Origin: Argopecten irradians
Lineage: Eukaryota; Mollusca; Bivalvia; Pectinida; Pectinidae
NCBI RefSeq assembly: GCF_041381155.1
Contig: NC_091142.1
Location: 25,805,963-25,869,962 of the forward strand
Direction of reading: 5' to 3'
DNA: 64,000 nucleotides
Part shown: piece after piece, positions 35,850-49,200 of the stretch
How positions within the stretch are numbered: the stretch's first letter is position 1
Layout of the letters: every line of letters starts with the position of its first letter
The notes under the pieces: generated by a model
Database searches by the model: none
The model's input: the letters and a program-made list of their open reading frames with translations, nothing else
Told to the model about the DNA's origin: nothing
Made by a program: the position numbers and the translations under genes

Positions 35850-38800
35850 TGTCTTTCCTGACAGTGGAAACACAGTCAAAGATTTTAAAAGTGGCGACCA
35901 GGATCAGCGCTTGATGGTTATTTGAAAGCTCAGTTGTCACATCACATGACGATATATACATTGGCTTGCTCAATTCCTTTAATATCGCAAGTCTCAAAAT
36001 GCAACTGTTGCAAGGTAGGTCTTTACAATTTCTTCATTGTACACTTACTGAAAAGATACTGTCAACGTGAATATTTTTGCGAATGTTTGATTTAGCGATT
36101 TTCACTTTTAAACATTTTGCGATACAGAAAACCTTCGAACTTCAAGCATCATAAATGTAGTTTAATATATTTAAGTATTATTCTAAATATCTTTTGGGTT
36201 TATGAAGTCTTCACGTCTATGAAGAAGAATGTTCGTCTGTTTTTTGTCTATGACTTCACAAATCCATAAGATATTGAGAATAATACTTTTAATTTAATTA
36301 ACTCAATCTGGGTACTAATTAGACATAAATGTCAGTGATTTACTTACTTTTACAATAAAACAAATTAAGTTGTGGCGCATTGATATCTTATCCAATAATT
36401 CACTTTGACCAATAACTGTGCCGCTTTTAAAATATCCTTTGAAAACATTCTGTATGTATGACGTCATAATACTTGACGGTAATTCTTGATAATTCTTTCG
36501 GTCTATGAAAAAATAACCTCAAAGATCTAACCGATAGAAATTAGTGTAACATATGAAATTAAATTATACACAAAATGAAAGTATTGTTTGCGCAATTTCC
36601 CGACGCTTGCAGTACCGCTTGATTGATTTTGATCCAACAACGCAATAACTTCGCAAAAATTACACTGGTTTTTTTATATCCATTCAAAACAGAAGGTGAC
36701 ATGCCATCCATATAAATCGCGTAAACGATTGTTACAAAAACACTAAATTATAAGTAACAACATCAAAACTAGAAATAAAATGAAAAATAATAATACATTG
36801 TATATACATGTATAGTAGTACTGTATGTATATCCAGATAAGAGTAGAAGATGTACAAAACTATTTTTCTGTACTTGACAAATCTCAATGCTAGAGACTGA
36901 AAGATGACAATCGGGTATTTTCCTTAAAATCACTTTATCACCAAGGAGAAAGAATCATTAATGTAATTTTAAAAGACAATTATACGGTTTTGATTAGCTA
37001 TTGAACATAATTGAAATATTTTGACTAAAATATTTGGAAGACTTAATTTTGATTTACAAATGTTTTTTCATATGAGTCATCCGATGAGTCCTCCGTTCGC
37101 TTGGTAAAATAAAATAAGGCAATTTAGCATGCAGCATTAACTGACGTAATTAAGAAAAATAAAAATAATGAATGTAGAAATAGAAAATAATGAATGTAGA
37201 AATAGAAAATAATAAACACGAGTCTTAATTAGTTACTAAGGATTAATCAATTTCATTTAGTTTTGATGATATCACATAAAAGTAAAATGATATTCTACGT
37301 TATCAATTTGTTAGGACACTCAACATTGAATTGTGTATATGTACATTATAAGAATTGAGATAATGTTTGTGTATGTTTCAAAATAGTAACTTAGTCATTT
37401 AATGAAACCTGAGTTAATTTTGAACGAACTTAATGAGCTAGTCTATATCTACTTGAGATTCATTGAATACTATGACTTTATAAAATCATGGCAAATATCT
37501 AGGCACTTTCAAACTAAAAGATGTTGTCACTTATATCAATTATGCATGTGTACGTATTTGATCTTTATTGAAACAATTATATTTTTGTCGTTTCGGTTTG
37601 AATTGATGTGTCTTGCTACCCCACCCTTATATTATCATGGGAAATATTCATTGGCATAATTTTAGCTAATAAATTTTCATCATGTACTTAAATAAAGTTT
37701 AGTAACAACCATTCTGGTTGAGGCAAAATATGCGGACTTTTATAGAAAGACTTTTGACACCAGTACATTTCATCGTCTATATACTGTAAATACGAGTCAA
37801 AGAAGTGATATCATTGGAATGATTCGGATAATACGGTATCATGTACTTTAACCAGTAATTATGGGGCAAAGAAGTGATCCTAACCGTATAGACAAAATAA
37901 ATCGTCGAATTTTCAAAGCAGTATAAAAATATATGTACCGAGATATATACATGTATATAAATCAAATTATAATCAATTGTATAAATATAAGTATATGCTA
38001 ACAACATATGCTAAACTTCGCTATTTTGGATAAAACTAGAAAAACAACATTGGGAAAAATTGTCAGATGAGGTAAATGTAACAGGAGTACAAGAGGACAG
38101 CGTCCGTTTTATCATTGCTGAGTTTCTTTCAATTTTCTTTTCATACATAATTAATCATTTCATAATCTCTACACAGTGTATTTATTAAAAAAAACGATAC
38201 CAATTCGCGAAGATTAATTATCGCATATTTAAAAATTGAAATTCATATAAATACAAGTGATTTTTATATTCATTTTTCTTAAGTTAGATAAAAACAACTA
38301 TTATTTGATCAGTTAATATTACATTTCCATATTTTATATCTAGAATAGATTAAAGAGCAGATGAAAGACAGAAGTATATAAAGAGCGAATGATTTCAATT
38401 CAATAAGACAGAAAAATAAAAAAATTTAAAGTGTATGGTTTTTAATTGCACAAAGCTTTTATAGATATGTCTTATAAAAAAATATGATATCTTTACATTA
38501 ATTGAAAAGAAATGTAAACTCAAGTAATGCACATTTAAATTATCACAGAAAAAAATATCCATCAGTAATTCTGATTACAACATAATATTTGTATATAAAA
38601 TTCAATCAACAGGTAAATTGCATACATACTACTACTGTTGAAGTTAGAAATATAAGGAATAGTAAATACAACCAATCAATATTTTAACATTCAAATTACA
38701 CTCAAAGATATGTAACACAATGTCAAGACAATAAATAATTAGATATTACATTACAAAGCATTACATAGTAGAAAAATGTGTAAATTATAACAGTGTGAAC

Positions 38801-39700
38801 ATTTTGTTTTATTGGCTTATTGTGAATTTTAAAAAGCTATGATTTTATAGTTCACCATGAATAGGTGTACTAGGTACTTTTTCTGAAGCAAGATCCTAGA
38901 GCAGCTATTATGCAAAAGAAACTAAATTAAGCTTCTTTATAAAAAAAAAACCCGTATATCTTAATAAATTTATGTTGAATTCCTGATATTAAACAGCAAA
39001 GATATAAAAAAAATCTTTCGTATGACGTTTTGAAAGCTTCTCCAAAAGTTTGGTGGAAGGAATTTTTTGACACTTAAATGCTACTACATGTAATATAATT
39101 AAAAATTCATATTTAATTTTGAAAAAAAACCTAGACCAGATCATCGAAATGAAGGAATCTTTCTTTGTGGAATGGGCCCTATATCTTTGGATCAATGTTC
39201 TATTTGATCTCAATTGTATGATTAGGAAGGTATCAGAGAGAGAATGTAGTTAATACGTTAATACATAATAATATCACATAGCTTGTGATATGTTGTAATA
39301 TCGTCATAACCGGAACAAGGACGACGTTAAGACCCATCAATCATATAATATTACATTTTCTAACATAATAATGCTCCTTGCAGAACATTTCTTTTGAAAA
39401 AATAAGATGTAAACAAAGTGTAAAAATAACAGAATGTCTAAATTATGTAACGTATCATCCGGTCAACTATATGTTTTTATATTTAAATCTAATTATATTT
39501 GCACCAAGTAATATTTAATCTCTATAGGAACAAGGATATTGTTCTGTCAGGTTGTTACACAGTGTATGTGAAATAAAGGTCATAAAGTAGTAATATATGC
39601 TGTAATGGTTTCTCATACTAATTGCACCAACCTAGTATACTGTAACTATCACAGAATGTCTAGGCTCTACAGAACTACATGTACTTTTGTTTTACTGAGT
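35850..39700. other. AT-rich intergenic region, no gene seen
   Basis: Nearly 4 kb with very low GC. A 21-bp phrase, AATAATGAATGTAGAAATAG, is duplicated near 37167-37208. The frames at 37402-37659, 37777-38007 and 38989-39213 are hydrophobic/aromatic low-complexity reads of AT-rich DNA. Nothing else is supported. Confidence 0.5.
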
Positions 39701-40253
39701 GGCTTTGCTCTGCAAGATAACTATTTACTATCTAGTTTTCCTAAGATTTCTATCTAGTTTTCCTAAGATTTCTTTAAAGTATAACTTTGCTCCCCTTGAT
39801 AACAATATTAATTTCTAAAATGAGCAGTCTTGCTCTACTATATAACAAATACTTTTCCTAAATTGATGTCTTGCTCCCCTAGATAACTATATTAATTTTC
39901 CCGAGTTGGCAGCCTTCTTGCTGGCTTAGTTATTTTTTTCTAGTTTTCTTGGGAGAGCAGCTGTACTCATCTCAACATTTCTCAATATTTCGTAAGTGAT
40001 CAATCTTTCTTCCCTCAATACAGTTGTAGATATTAAGTTTTCTAGAGTGAGTAGCCTCTCTCACCTAGCTACATAACTCTGTAAGAGTCTTTAAAAAGAG
40101 CAGATATTTAGTTTTTCTGAGTGATCTTCCTCACTCACATTGCTAGATAGTTCTTTAGGATTCTTAAGAGCCGATATTTAGTTTTCCTGAGTGTATGAGC
40201 AGTTTCGCGCACCTAGTTAGATAGTTCTATAATAATCTTAAAAAGATAGATAT
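39700..40253 (-). repeat. Degenerate 70-76 bp tandem repeat after the TIR-HEAT stop codon
   Basis: The phrase GATATTTAGTTTTCCTGAGT recurs at about 40103, 40173 and 40249. Weaker versions extend left (about 40030 and toward 39.7 kb). On the - strand it reads ACTCAGGAAAACTAAATATC. In the copy at 40249 this is the real end of the TIR-HEAT coding sequence (last codons and TAA stop). The repeat therefore contains duplicated copies of the gene's C-terminal end within its 3' UTR or flank. Confidence 0.6.
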
Positions 40254-43200
40254 TTAGTTTTCCTGAGTGAGCAGTCTTATTTCATCAGCCAATACCTTGG
40301 TGATATGCATGGCCTGTTCTACCTCCTCGCCACCAATCAGCTCCAAGGCGGCTTGAGCAGCTTCTCTCACGTGAGAAATGAAGTCATTCCTCCTGCAAAA
40401 AGCAGATCATCAACATTATCATGTTCCAATCATATACTGTATACAATAATATTCGTTAATTCCGTGGACACATGCAAATTTGCGAATCTTAATACCTCGC
40501 AAAATTTATCAAATTCATGGTTTGACATATTTTAGCTGTCGTATGAATGACACTTCAAACACTTCAACAATTATTCGCAAAAATATCCCCCTCCCCCCGC
40601 GAATAAGTTTCGTACAGTAAATCACGACATTTTACACTCTCGAAACTTATCAATTATACAGTATACACCATAAATGATTTTACATAGTTATATACGACAC
40701 AGTTATCAGTTGTTCATGCACCTTCTCATTGAACATAAAATCTTAGTCAATGCAAGCCCTACGATCAAACAGACTTGTAGCAATGTCAAATGCCTGTTAA
40801 AAGATAATAATGTATATGCAATCAAACACGTCATTTAATTATCAGCCAGCATAAAGCCCTTCTGCTTTCATAATAAAAAGAGAATACTTGTACATTGTCT
40901 TGAATGTAATTATAGTTAATGCTGATTGATTGAAAACTACTTACCAGATGCGTAGAAGAGTTGGCACTGCTTCTTTGGCTTTGATGTGACCGAGAGCGAG
41001 ACAACCAGCTTCCCTTACAAGACGATCTTTGTCGTTGAGAGACTTCATCAATCGTTTGATAGTTAACTTTTCAGAGTTGCCGGTCTTGGCCAATGATACG
41101 CTCGCCACTGCCCTGACATTAGCATCTTCATTGTACATAAGATCTCTTAGGGACTCAATCACACGGGGACTCTGGAACTGTCCTAATACAGTAAAACATA
41201 AAACTTATAGAAAGATCTCTTAGAGACTCAATCACGCAATGATTCTGGAACTGCCCTAATGCAGTAAAACATTAAACAAAGATCTCTTAGGTACACAATC
41301 ACACGGGAACTCTGGAACTGTCCTAATACAGCCAAACATAAAACAAAGATCTCTTAGGGACTCAATCACACGGGATTCTTGAACTGTCCTAATACGGCCA
41401 AACATAAAACAAAGATCTCTTAGGGACTCAATCACACGGGACTCTTGAACTGTCCTAATACAGTAAAACATAAAACAAAGAGCTCTTAGGGACTCAATCA
41501 CACGGGGCTCTGGAACTGTCCTAATACGGCCAAACATAAAACAAAGAGCTCTTAGGGACTCAATCACACGGGGACTAATACAGCCTTACAAAAAACAAAG
41601 ATCTCTTAGGGACTCAATCACACGGGACTCTTGAACTGTCCTAATACGGCAAAACATAAAACAACGAGCTCTTAGGGACTCAATCACACGGGGCTCTGGA
41701 ACTGTCCTAATACAGCCAAACATAAAACAAAGATCTCTTAGGGATCAATCACACGGGGACTAATACAGCCTTATAAAAACAAAGATCTCTTAGGGACTCA
41801 ATCACACGGGGACTCTGAACTGTCCTAATGCAGCAAAACATAAAACAACGAGCTCTTAGGGACTCAATCACACGGGGCTCTGGAACTGTCCTAATACGGC
41901 CAAACATAAAACAAAGATCTCTTAGGGACTCAATCACAGGGGACTCTGGAACTGCCCTGATACAGTAAAACATAAAACTATAAAAAGATCTCTTAATGAC
42001 TCAATCACACGGGGGCTCTAGAACTGTCCTAATATGGCAAAACATAAAACAAAGATCTCTTAGGGACTCAATCACACGGGGACTCTGGAACTGTCCTAAT
42101 ACGGCCAAACATAAAACAAAGATCTCTTAGGGACTCAATCACACGGGGACTCTGGAACTGCCCTAATACAGTAAAACATAAATCAAAGCTCTCTTAGGGA
42201 CTCAATCACACGGGGACTCTGGAACTGTCCTAATACAGCAAACATTAAAACAAAGATCTCTTAGGGACTCAATCACACGGGGACTCTGAACTGTCCTAAT
42301 ACGGCCAAACATAAAACAAAGATCTCTTAGGGACTAATTCACAGGGGGGCTCTGGAACTGTCCTAATACAGCAAAATAAAACAAAGATCTCTTAGGGACT
42401 CCATCAAACGGGGACTCTGGAACTGCCCTAATACAGCAAATCATAAAACAAAGATCTCTTAGGGACTCAAACACACGGGGACTCTGGAACTGTCCTAATA
42501 GAGCAAAATATAAAACAAAGATCTCTTAGGGACTAAATCACACGGGGACTCTGGAACTGTCCTAATACAGCAAAATATAAAACAAAGATCTCTTAGGGAC
42601 TAAATCACACGGGGCCTCTGGAACTGCCCTAATACGACCAAACATAAAACAAAGAGCTCTTAGGGACTCAATCATACGGGGACTCTGGAATTGTCCTTAA
42701 ATACAGCAAAATATAAAACAAATATCTCTTAGGGACTAAATCACATGGGCACTCTGGAACTGCCCTAATACGGCCAAACATAAAACAAAGATCTCTTAGG
42801 GACTCAATCATACGGGGACTCTGGAATTGTCCTCATACAGCAAAACATAAAACAAAAATCTCTTAAGGACTCAATCACACGGGGACTCTGGAACTGCACT
42901 AATACGGCAAAATATAAAACAAATATCTCTTAGGGACTAAATCACATGGGCACTCTGGAACTGCCCTAATACGGCCAAACATAAAACAAAGATCTCTTAG
43001 GGACTCAATCATACGGGGACTCTGGAATTGTCCTCATACAGCAAAACATAAAACAAAGATCTCTTAGGGACTCAATCACACGGGGACTCTGGAACTGTCC
43101 TAATACGGCCAAACATAAAACAAAGATCTCTTAGGGACTAAATCACACGGGGACTCTGGAACTGTCCTAATACGGCAAAACATTAAAACGAAGAGTCATT

Positions 43201-46200
43201 GTTTACTCCATCATAGTAACTTGCACAAGGTATGTACATGACCTTGATGAATGACTGATACAAGAGATACAAGATGAGACCCATCTCTGATTCAGATATA
43301 TCAACCTTTATCACTAACTTTGCTACAGAGTGCAATTTAGCAAGATTAAAAGGCCATTAACAATTATCAAAACTGATCATCAACATTGCCTGTTTAATTA
43401 CTACACACATACATATTCTAGTGCTTTTTGCGCTTAAGGATTAAAGTCTCTTTCTGGTGGTTCTATCGAAGGATAAAGCTGAGTAGGGTATCGATATTTG
43501 GAATGGGCCGCGAAGCGGTCCATGAAACAAATATGGATACCCTACTCAACTTTATCCTTCGATAGAACCACCAGAAAGAGACTTTAATCCTCATATTTAC
43601 AGTCTTAACTATTATTTTCATAGCTCAAAATTTACCCTTTACAGTGTTTATGGCATTTATAAAACTAAAATTGGATTATATCGTTTGGTTCCGACAGGCA
43701 TTTGGAACAGCCACTCAAAGTGGCGGAAATTCACGCCAATTTATCAATGAACATACAAATAAAATAAGTTCCGTCTGATGAAGCATATATAATTGGGGTT
43801 TTCCTGGTATGAAACTATAAATCGTTTTATTTATCTGTTGTTAAAAACACAATGGTGCAAAGCAGTTTGGTTTTAGTCTTTTGCTTCGTATGATTACACA
43901 CGCTTACACAATTCATAACGTGGCAGGATATTTAACGTAGTTGTGACGCGGCGTCCGATTCAAACCGTCTGTGTCAAGGAGGTGTGACAAACAGAGAGTT
44001 TCTTCAATTTTGTGATCACTTGAGTTCTACTTAATCTGTTCACGTTTGGAATTACTTGAATACACGGATGTTTACATAGTTCCATGTCATTATTGCCGAA
44101 TTTTGGAGATTTTTAAATGTATCGGACGTCGTTTCGAGTAACATGTACAAACACAGGTAGGCCCACTACTGTAAACGTTTACCGCTCTCAAAATGTTAGC
44201 TTATATTGATATTGTTGTTTCAAACACTTCAACAAATATTAGAGATATCTATAACAAGCATTGTAAAGCTAAAATTGTAGGATGCCGTTTCATTGATATT
44301 TCGAAAGACCTACTCTCGCCGATTCACGGTAGAAAACCTACTCTCGCCGATTCACGGTAGATAACGTACATGACTTGTCTGTCCCCCGAGGTGAACAAAA
44401 ATGCATTGTCGTGTTAGGTTGTTTTGGTTAAACTTATCCAACTAAAGACTGATGTTGTCCTGATATATCTTATCCATTTGTGTACAACCAAAGATAATAA
44501 AAATACAAATAGGATGTAGAACTACATGTTGTAGCGAACAACACAGACTCACCGACACACAACATGTAAACATTGCGACATCATCGGAATGTGCAAAACT
44601 GTACATTGTACAACATTGTTTATTTATCATAAGCACGGAAGCATTGCTCAAAGAGGTACGGTAGTAACATAAACAATGTAACTTTTCTACATTTGTATTT
44701 ACACACGTACACATATATGTATGTTTTGATACATGTACATGTTCACACCAAAAGTTTCTGATTTGGACCATCACAAATTCATCCGCGCGGCTCCAAATTG
44801 CGCTTGACATACTCAATCTATCGAGAAATAAAGTTGAGTAGCCCTTGGTTGAAATCAACGGGGTTTATACTATCAATTCACCACTGACTGTAAATATTTA
44901 ACATTAAGCGTTGAAATATCAATTGCGCTAATGTTAGTATTGCTATTATTGCAAATTCATGAATTCATCACTTTGCTAACCTGATTAAAGTCAATTTTAC
45001 ACTAAAATACGAGCCAAAACAAGTACATTCACAGTATATAAAAGACATACCCAGGTGTTCAATAGCTTGTACCCTTACAGAGGAGTCCATTCCAAACACC
45101 TCCTCTATAGCGAACATCTCCTTGATGAAAGCCTCAACACTGTTCCACAGGGACAGTGTGTCACCATACTGAGTTGTTAAACCTAAAAAATAAAACAAAT
45201 ATCCATTACTGTCTTCGTGACTACATCTGCAAAAGAAATATTAAGGTATATACATATATATCGGAACTTGATCTTTTTTAAATCATGGGTTTGGAACATA
45301 ATACGTTCAAAATGTAATGCATAAACTCTGTACTTTGAACATTGCCTTCAGTGAAAAGTGCGGTTATAATGATATTATAATTTTAATGATTTTAAACATA
45401 CTTTGAACCAACTTTCTGTTGCGAGTTATTTATTCTTCGAATTTCGCCATCAAGGTTGATTCGCAAAAGTTTATCTCCACAAATTTATATTTTCCACAAT
45501 TCTTGCACAATTAAACTGGAAGATATTTCCGTTCAATATTTTAAAACCGCGAAACTTAATCTCAGCAAAAATGTTTTGAAACAGAAATCACAAAATTTGG
45601 TTGCCGCAAAAGAAAGCTGATTTACAGTATTCTGAATTTGCATATTACAGAGTTAGCTCCCTTGCAGGTAGGTATTGATTGTTACGTCATTATTTTGTGA
45701 GCGCAATTCACATCGTTTTTTCCAAAACGTATGACGGTACGCTCCCAAACACATGACGTCACAATCAATACCTATCCGCAAGTGCAGATAACTCTGTAAT
45801 ATGCAAATTCGGAATACTTCTTAGGGATAAACTAGAAGACTATACAAATATTAATTAATCTGATGATGTTTTCTAAAGTTAAGTACAATAATAGTTAATT
45901 TAGGTTCAGGTGTGTCTGCTGAGGTAAAACTCTATGATATCCATAACTGCTAATAAATACGGGGGGGGGGGGGCAGTAAATGTTGTCTATCATTTACCTG
46001 ATAAGTGCGTAACCAAATTTTGGATTTTACGCATTATGTTCTATAAAGAGCTAGCTACTTATGTGAACAGAGATAAATATTTTTAAAGTTTAATGTTGCT
46101 TAATACCGGGGTTTTAATATACCAAAACTTTGAGGGTAAAGCAAAATATGCTGTTGATTTATCTCACGCACTTAGTGACTTCACAAGAATCCCATCAAAA

Positions 46201-49200
46201 TATAATGTCACAATTACTGGAAGGTGGGACTAATCAATGGTAAATCATAATGAATCCACATCGTTTTGGTATCTTGAAACTGACGTATTGTCAAGGTATA
46301 GTCATCCTCGATAATCCAGGGGTTCCTATCAATTATGATCTTTACACCCCTGGACTATCTCATAGTAAAACTGATGGCAGCTCAGGGTAACAAATCTGAA
46401 CAAATCACAGGCCTGCAAAGATTCCTTTGAAGACTACATAGAAAGCAATTCCCAAATTCAGAGCCATATAGCCAACCACAGTGTACCGTTATACGGCTCT
46501 TTTGATGTACATCAAAGGATTAAATTATCTGTTCTGTTGCCTCTAGTTTCACTATGACAGAGTCCAGAGGTGTAGAGATCATGAATGATCTGAACCACTG
46601 GAGTATCGAGGATGAGGTAAAGTGTGAAAGTGTTACCGTAGTTATCGAGGAAGGTATGGATGTAAGTAGGTAAATACAATTACTACAGTCATTTACCTAT
46701 AAGGTTTTCCTTCAACAGCATATCAACAGAATCTTCATCATGCAATAATTCCAACTCCGGTTTCAAGTTTCTCCAAAGGAAATCTTGTTCTTCGTTTTCA
46801 TTTATAAAAAGGGTTGCAATCTGTTCTTTATAATGATTTGAAAAGTCCTTCTTAAACCTGAATACATAAGGAAGGCGATTAGTTTTCAAAGCATTGTACA
46901 GTCAAGTAAACTTTTACTTTTAAAGTCTTCCACATCAAGGACTGGTACAGTCCATTGTGAAATGTCAGGTGTGAATGAGTTTGAAAACTCTAGAGTATAT
47001 ATCTACTATCATCTGTCAGCCATTTGTGTCATGTTGGTTTTCCTTTATAACTCTTCTATTTCTGAATTACAGTCAATAACCATCAGCGTAATCATCAGTT
47101 ACATATTTAATGTCTAATTAACATTTCTACAATTATTTCCGTAATGAAATTGGCACAAGAAAAGAAAATTCTGAGCAATACAATCACGATCAATAAAAAC
47201 ACAAAAACTGTTTTAAGTAATTCCCCACCTTTATCTTAGGACCTACCTCTCCCATTCCACCAAATCTTTGTTATAGTGGTTTTTCCAGTAATCTTCGGCA
47301 TTTAGCTGTACCTTTGGATCTTTCTTCTTTTGACTTTTGCTTATTTGACGCTGAAATGACTTTTTAGCACTAACATCAGTCTTCTCATCTATAAGAGAAT
47401 TTTCAACATAAAAAAATTGCTTGTTGTGAAACAGTATTGATTCCATTTCAAAATTTGCCTTTGTTAAAGACAATAAAGATTGGGCAAGAGGCAATTGCTT
47501 ATTGCAATACATTTTCATTCATTTTAAAACTGTATTATTGTAACATTTGTTTGCTTCCATTTTCATATTTGTTAATTGACTTTTTTATTTTATTTTTTAT
47601 TTTTTTTGCTTCCATTTTTTAATTTGCTTCTTTTGATAAGTTTTTGTTTTCATTATTTTAATTCCATTTTATTTTCATTTAATTTACTTAAATAATATAT
47701 ATTATTTGTAATACATGATTTTGCTTCGATTTTTTTAATTTGCTTACTGAAATACTATTTAGTTTTTATTTGAAAACTTAATGTTATATTTTTGTCTTGT
47801 TTCCAATATTAAATTGCTTTATTTTTTTGTTTCAATTTTTCAACAATAAATGTATGCAAAAAATATGATATGCATTTAATACAAAACATTTCGTAAATGA
47901 CATAACAAATGTATAATGATTCTGAATTCAACATTTATCCTTGATTGACTCAACCTTGCTTGGTTTGAAAATTAATTTCATCATTGAAAGTTCCATTCAG
48001 AATCCCAGAGTAGCTATAGATTATATTTAAAATGTGAGGCTTATTTTGTAAAGTTTTATAATGAGCATTTTATAATGGCTTATTATATAATTAGCAAAGA
48101 CCTAATTTTCTTCCACAATTCACTAATCTGTCAACGGTTTTAGCTGTAGGGTATGACAGATGCGCGGGATAAACTTTTGAACTTGAAGACAATTAGGTGA
48201 AGTCATTACTTCTTGCGGTGTTATTTTTGGCTATAATCTCATCTTTTTCTTTTGTTTATAGGAGAAAACGAATCATTCCCTACCTATGAGGGTGTGGCAA
48301 TAAAATCACAGCCCTCTGAGGATTCCTAAATGTCCATCCTCATACGTAGGGAAAGATAATAATATTAACCTGGATGACAATTCCTTTATATTAATTACCT
48401 GTTTTTTGTGCCTCTATTTCCATTTTCAATCGTGACAGTAACTCAGCAAAATCCTCCTCAAATGTTTCTGGTTTTAGGGAGAAAGTCCATTCAATGCCGG
48501 ACAGCTGAAGTCTCCTGAAGTGTATTATAACCATGTACAGTACATTGCACAAAGACATGAAATTGAAAGCCATGAATAGAATAGAATTTTACTAAATTTG
48601 TCATAAACACTTTTTTTTTTTTTTGCTTTTCTTTGAATTCAAACTTTCATGTTGATGATCAAGTCAACAAACGCTACTGATGAAAAGATATTTGAATAAC
48701 ACATTACCGGTACTCTCCACAAGTTCAGAATAAATATTTTTGCTGTGGCTCCGCCGGCCTCATTAAAATTTTGAGAACATTCTATCATGACAAAATTTGA
48801 AAATTAGTAATCTTGCTAAATCGCCTTATAAATCAATTGCTACAGGAAAAAACTTGAATGATATATCCAACGGTAATCAAATATCATAGCTGAAGCAGAT
48901 TGTATCTCGCAATAGATGTTTACTTACATTCCAGTTCCCATGCAGGCATAGACCTCTTGTTGAGTATTGATGGCAAATGGGAATATGGCCTTCTGTGATA
49001 CATAGGCCAAGGCAACCTCATCTTGGCAGTACTTTGACGTCACTGACGACGTACTCAGTAACGAAATGAATAACTGCATCAGCAAAGAAAAAAATGTGTC
49101 AAGCATGCTTGGGTTTAGAGTTCAGGACGTAATGCTCAATTAAAGGCCAGGTTTACTGTATCTAATATCTTGATCATAGAATCTATTTCAATTTTTATGG

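Noticed and set aside
41256..41973. Repeated VIESLRDLCFMF frames on the - strand, possibly a repeat protein
   Set aside because: They are copies of the exon 8 start plus intron end in the 67-bp minisatellite; units of other lengths break the frame.
44442..44858. 138-codon Cys-rich frame on the - strand
   Set aside because: It lies inside intron 7, has no recognised domain and no splice support, and adjoins repeat sequence; kept only as a note.
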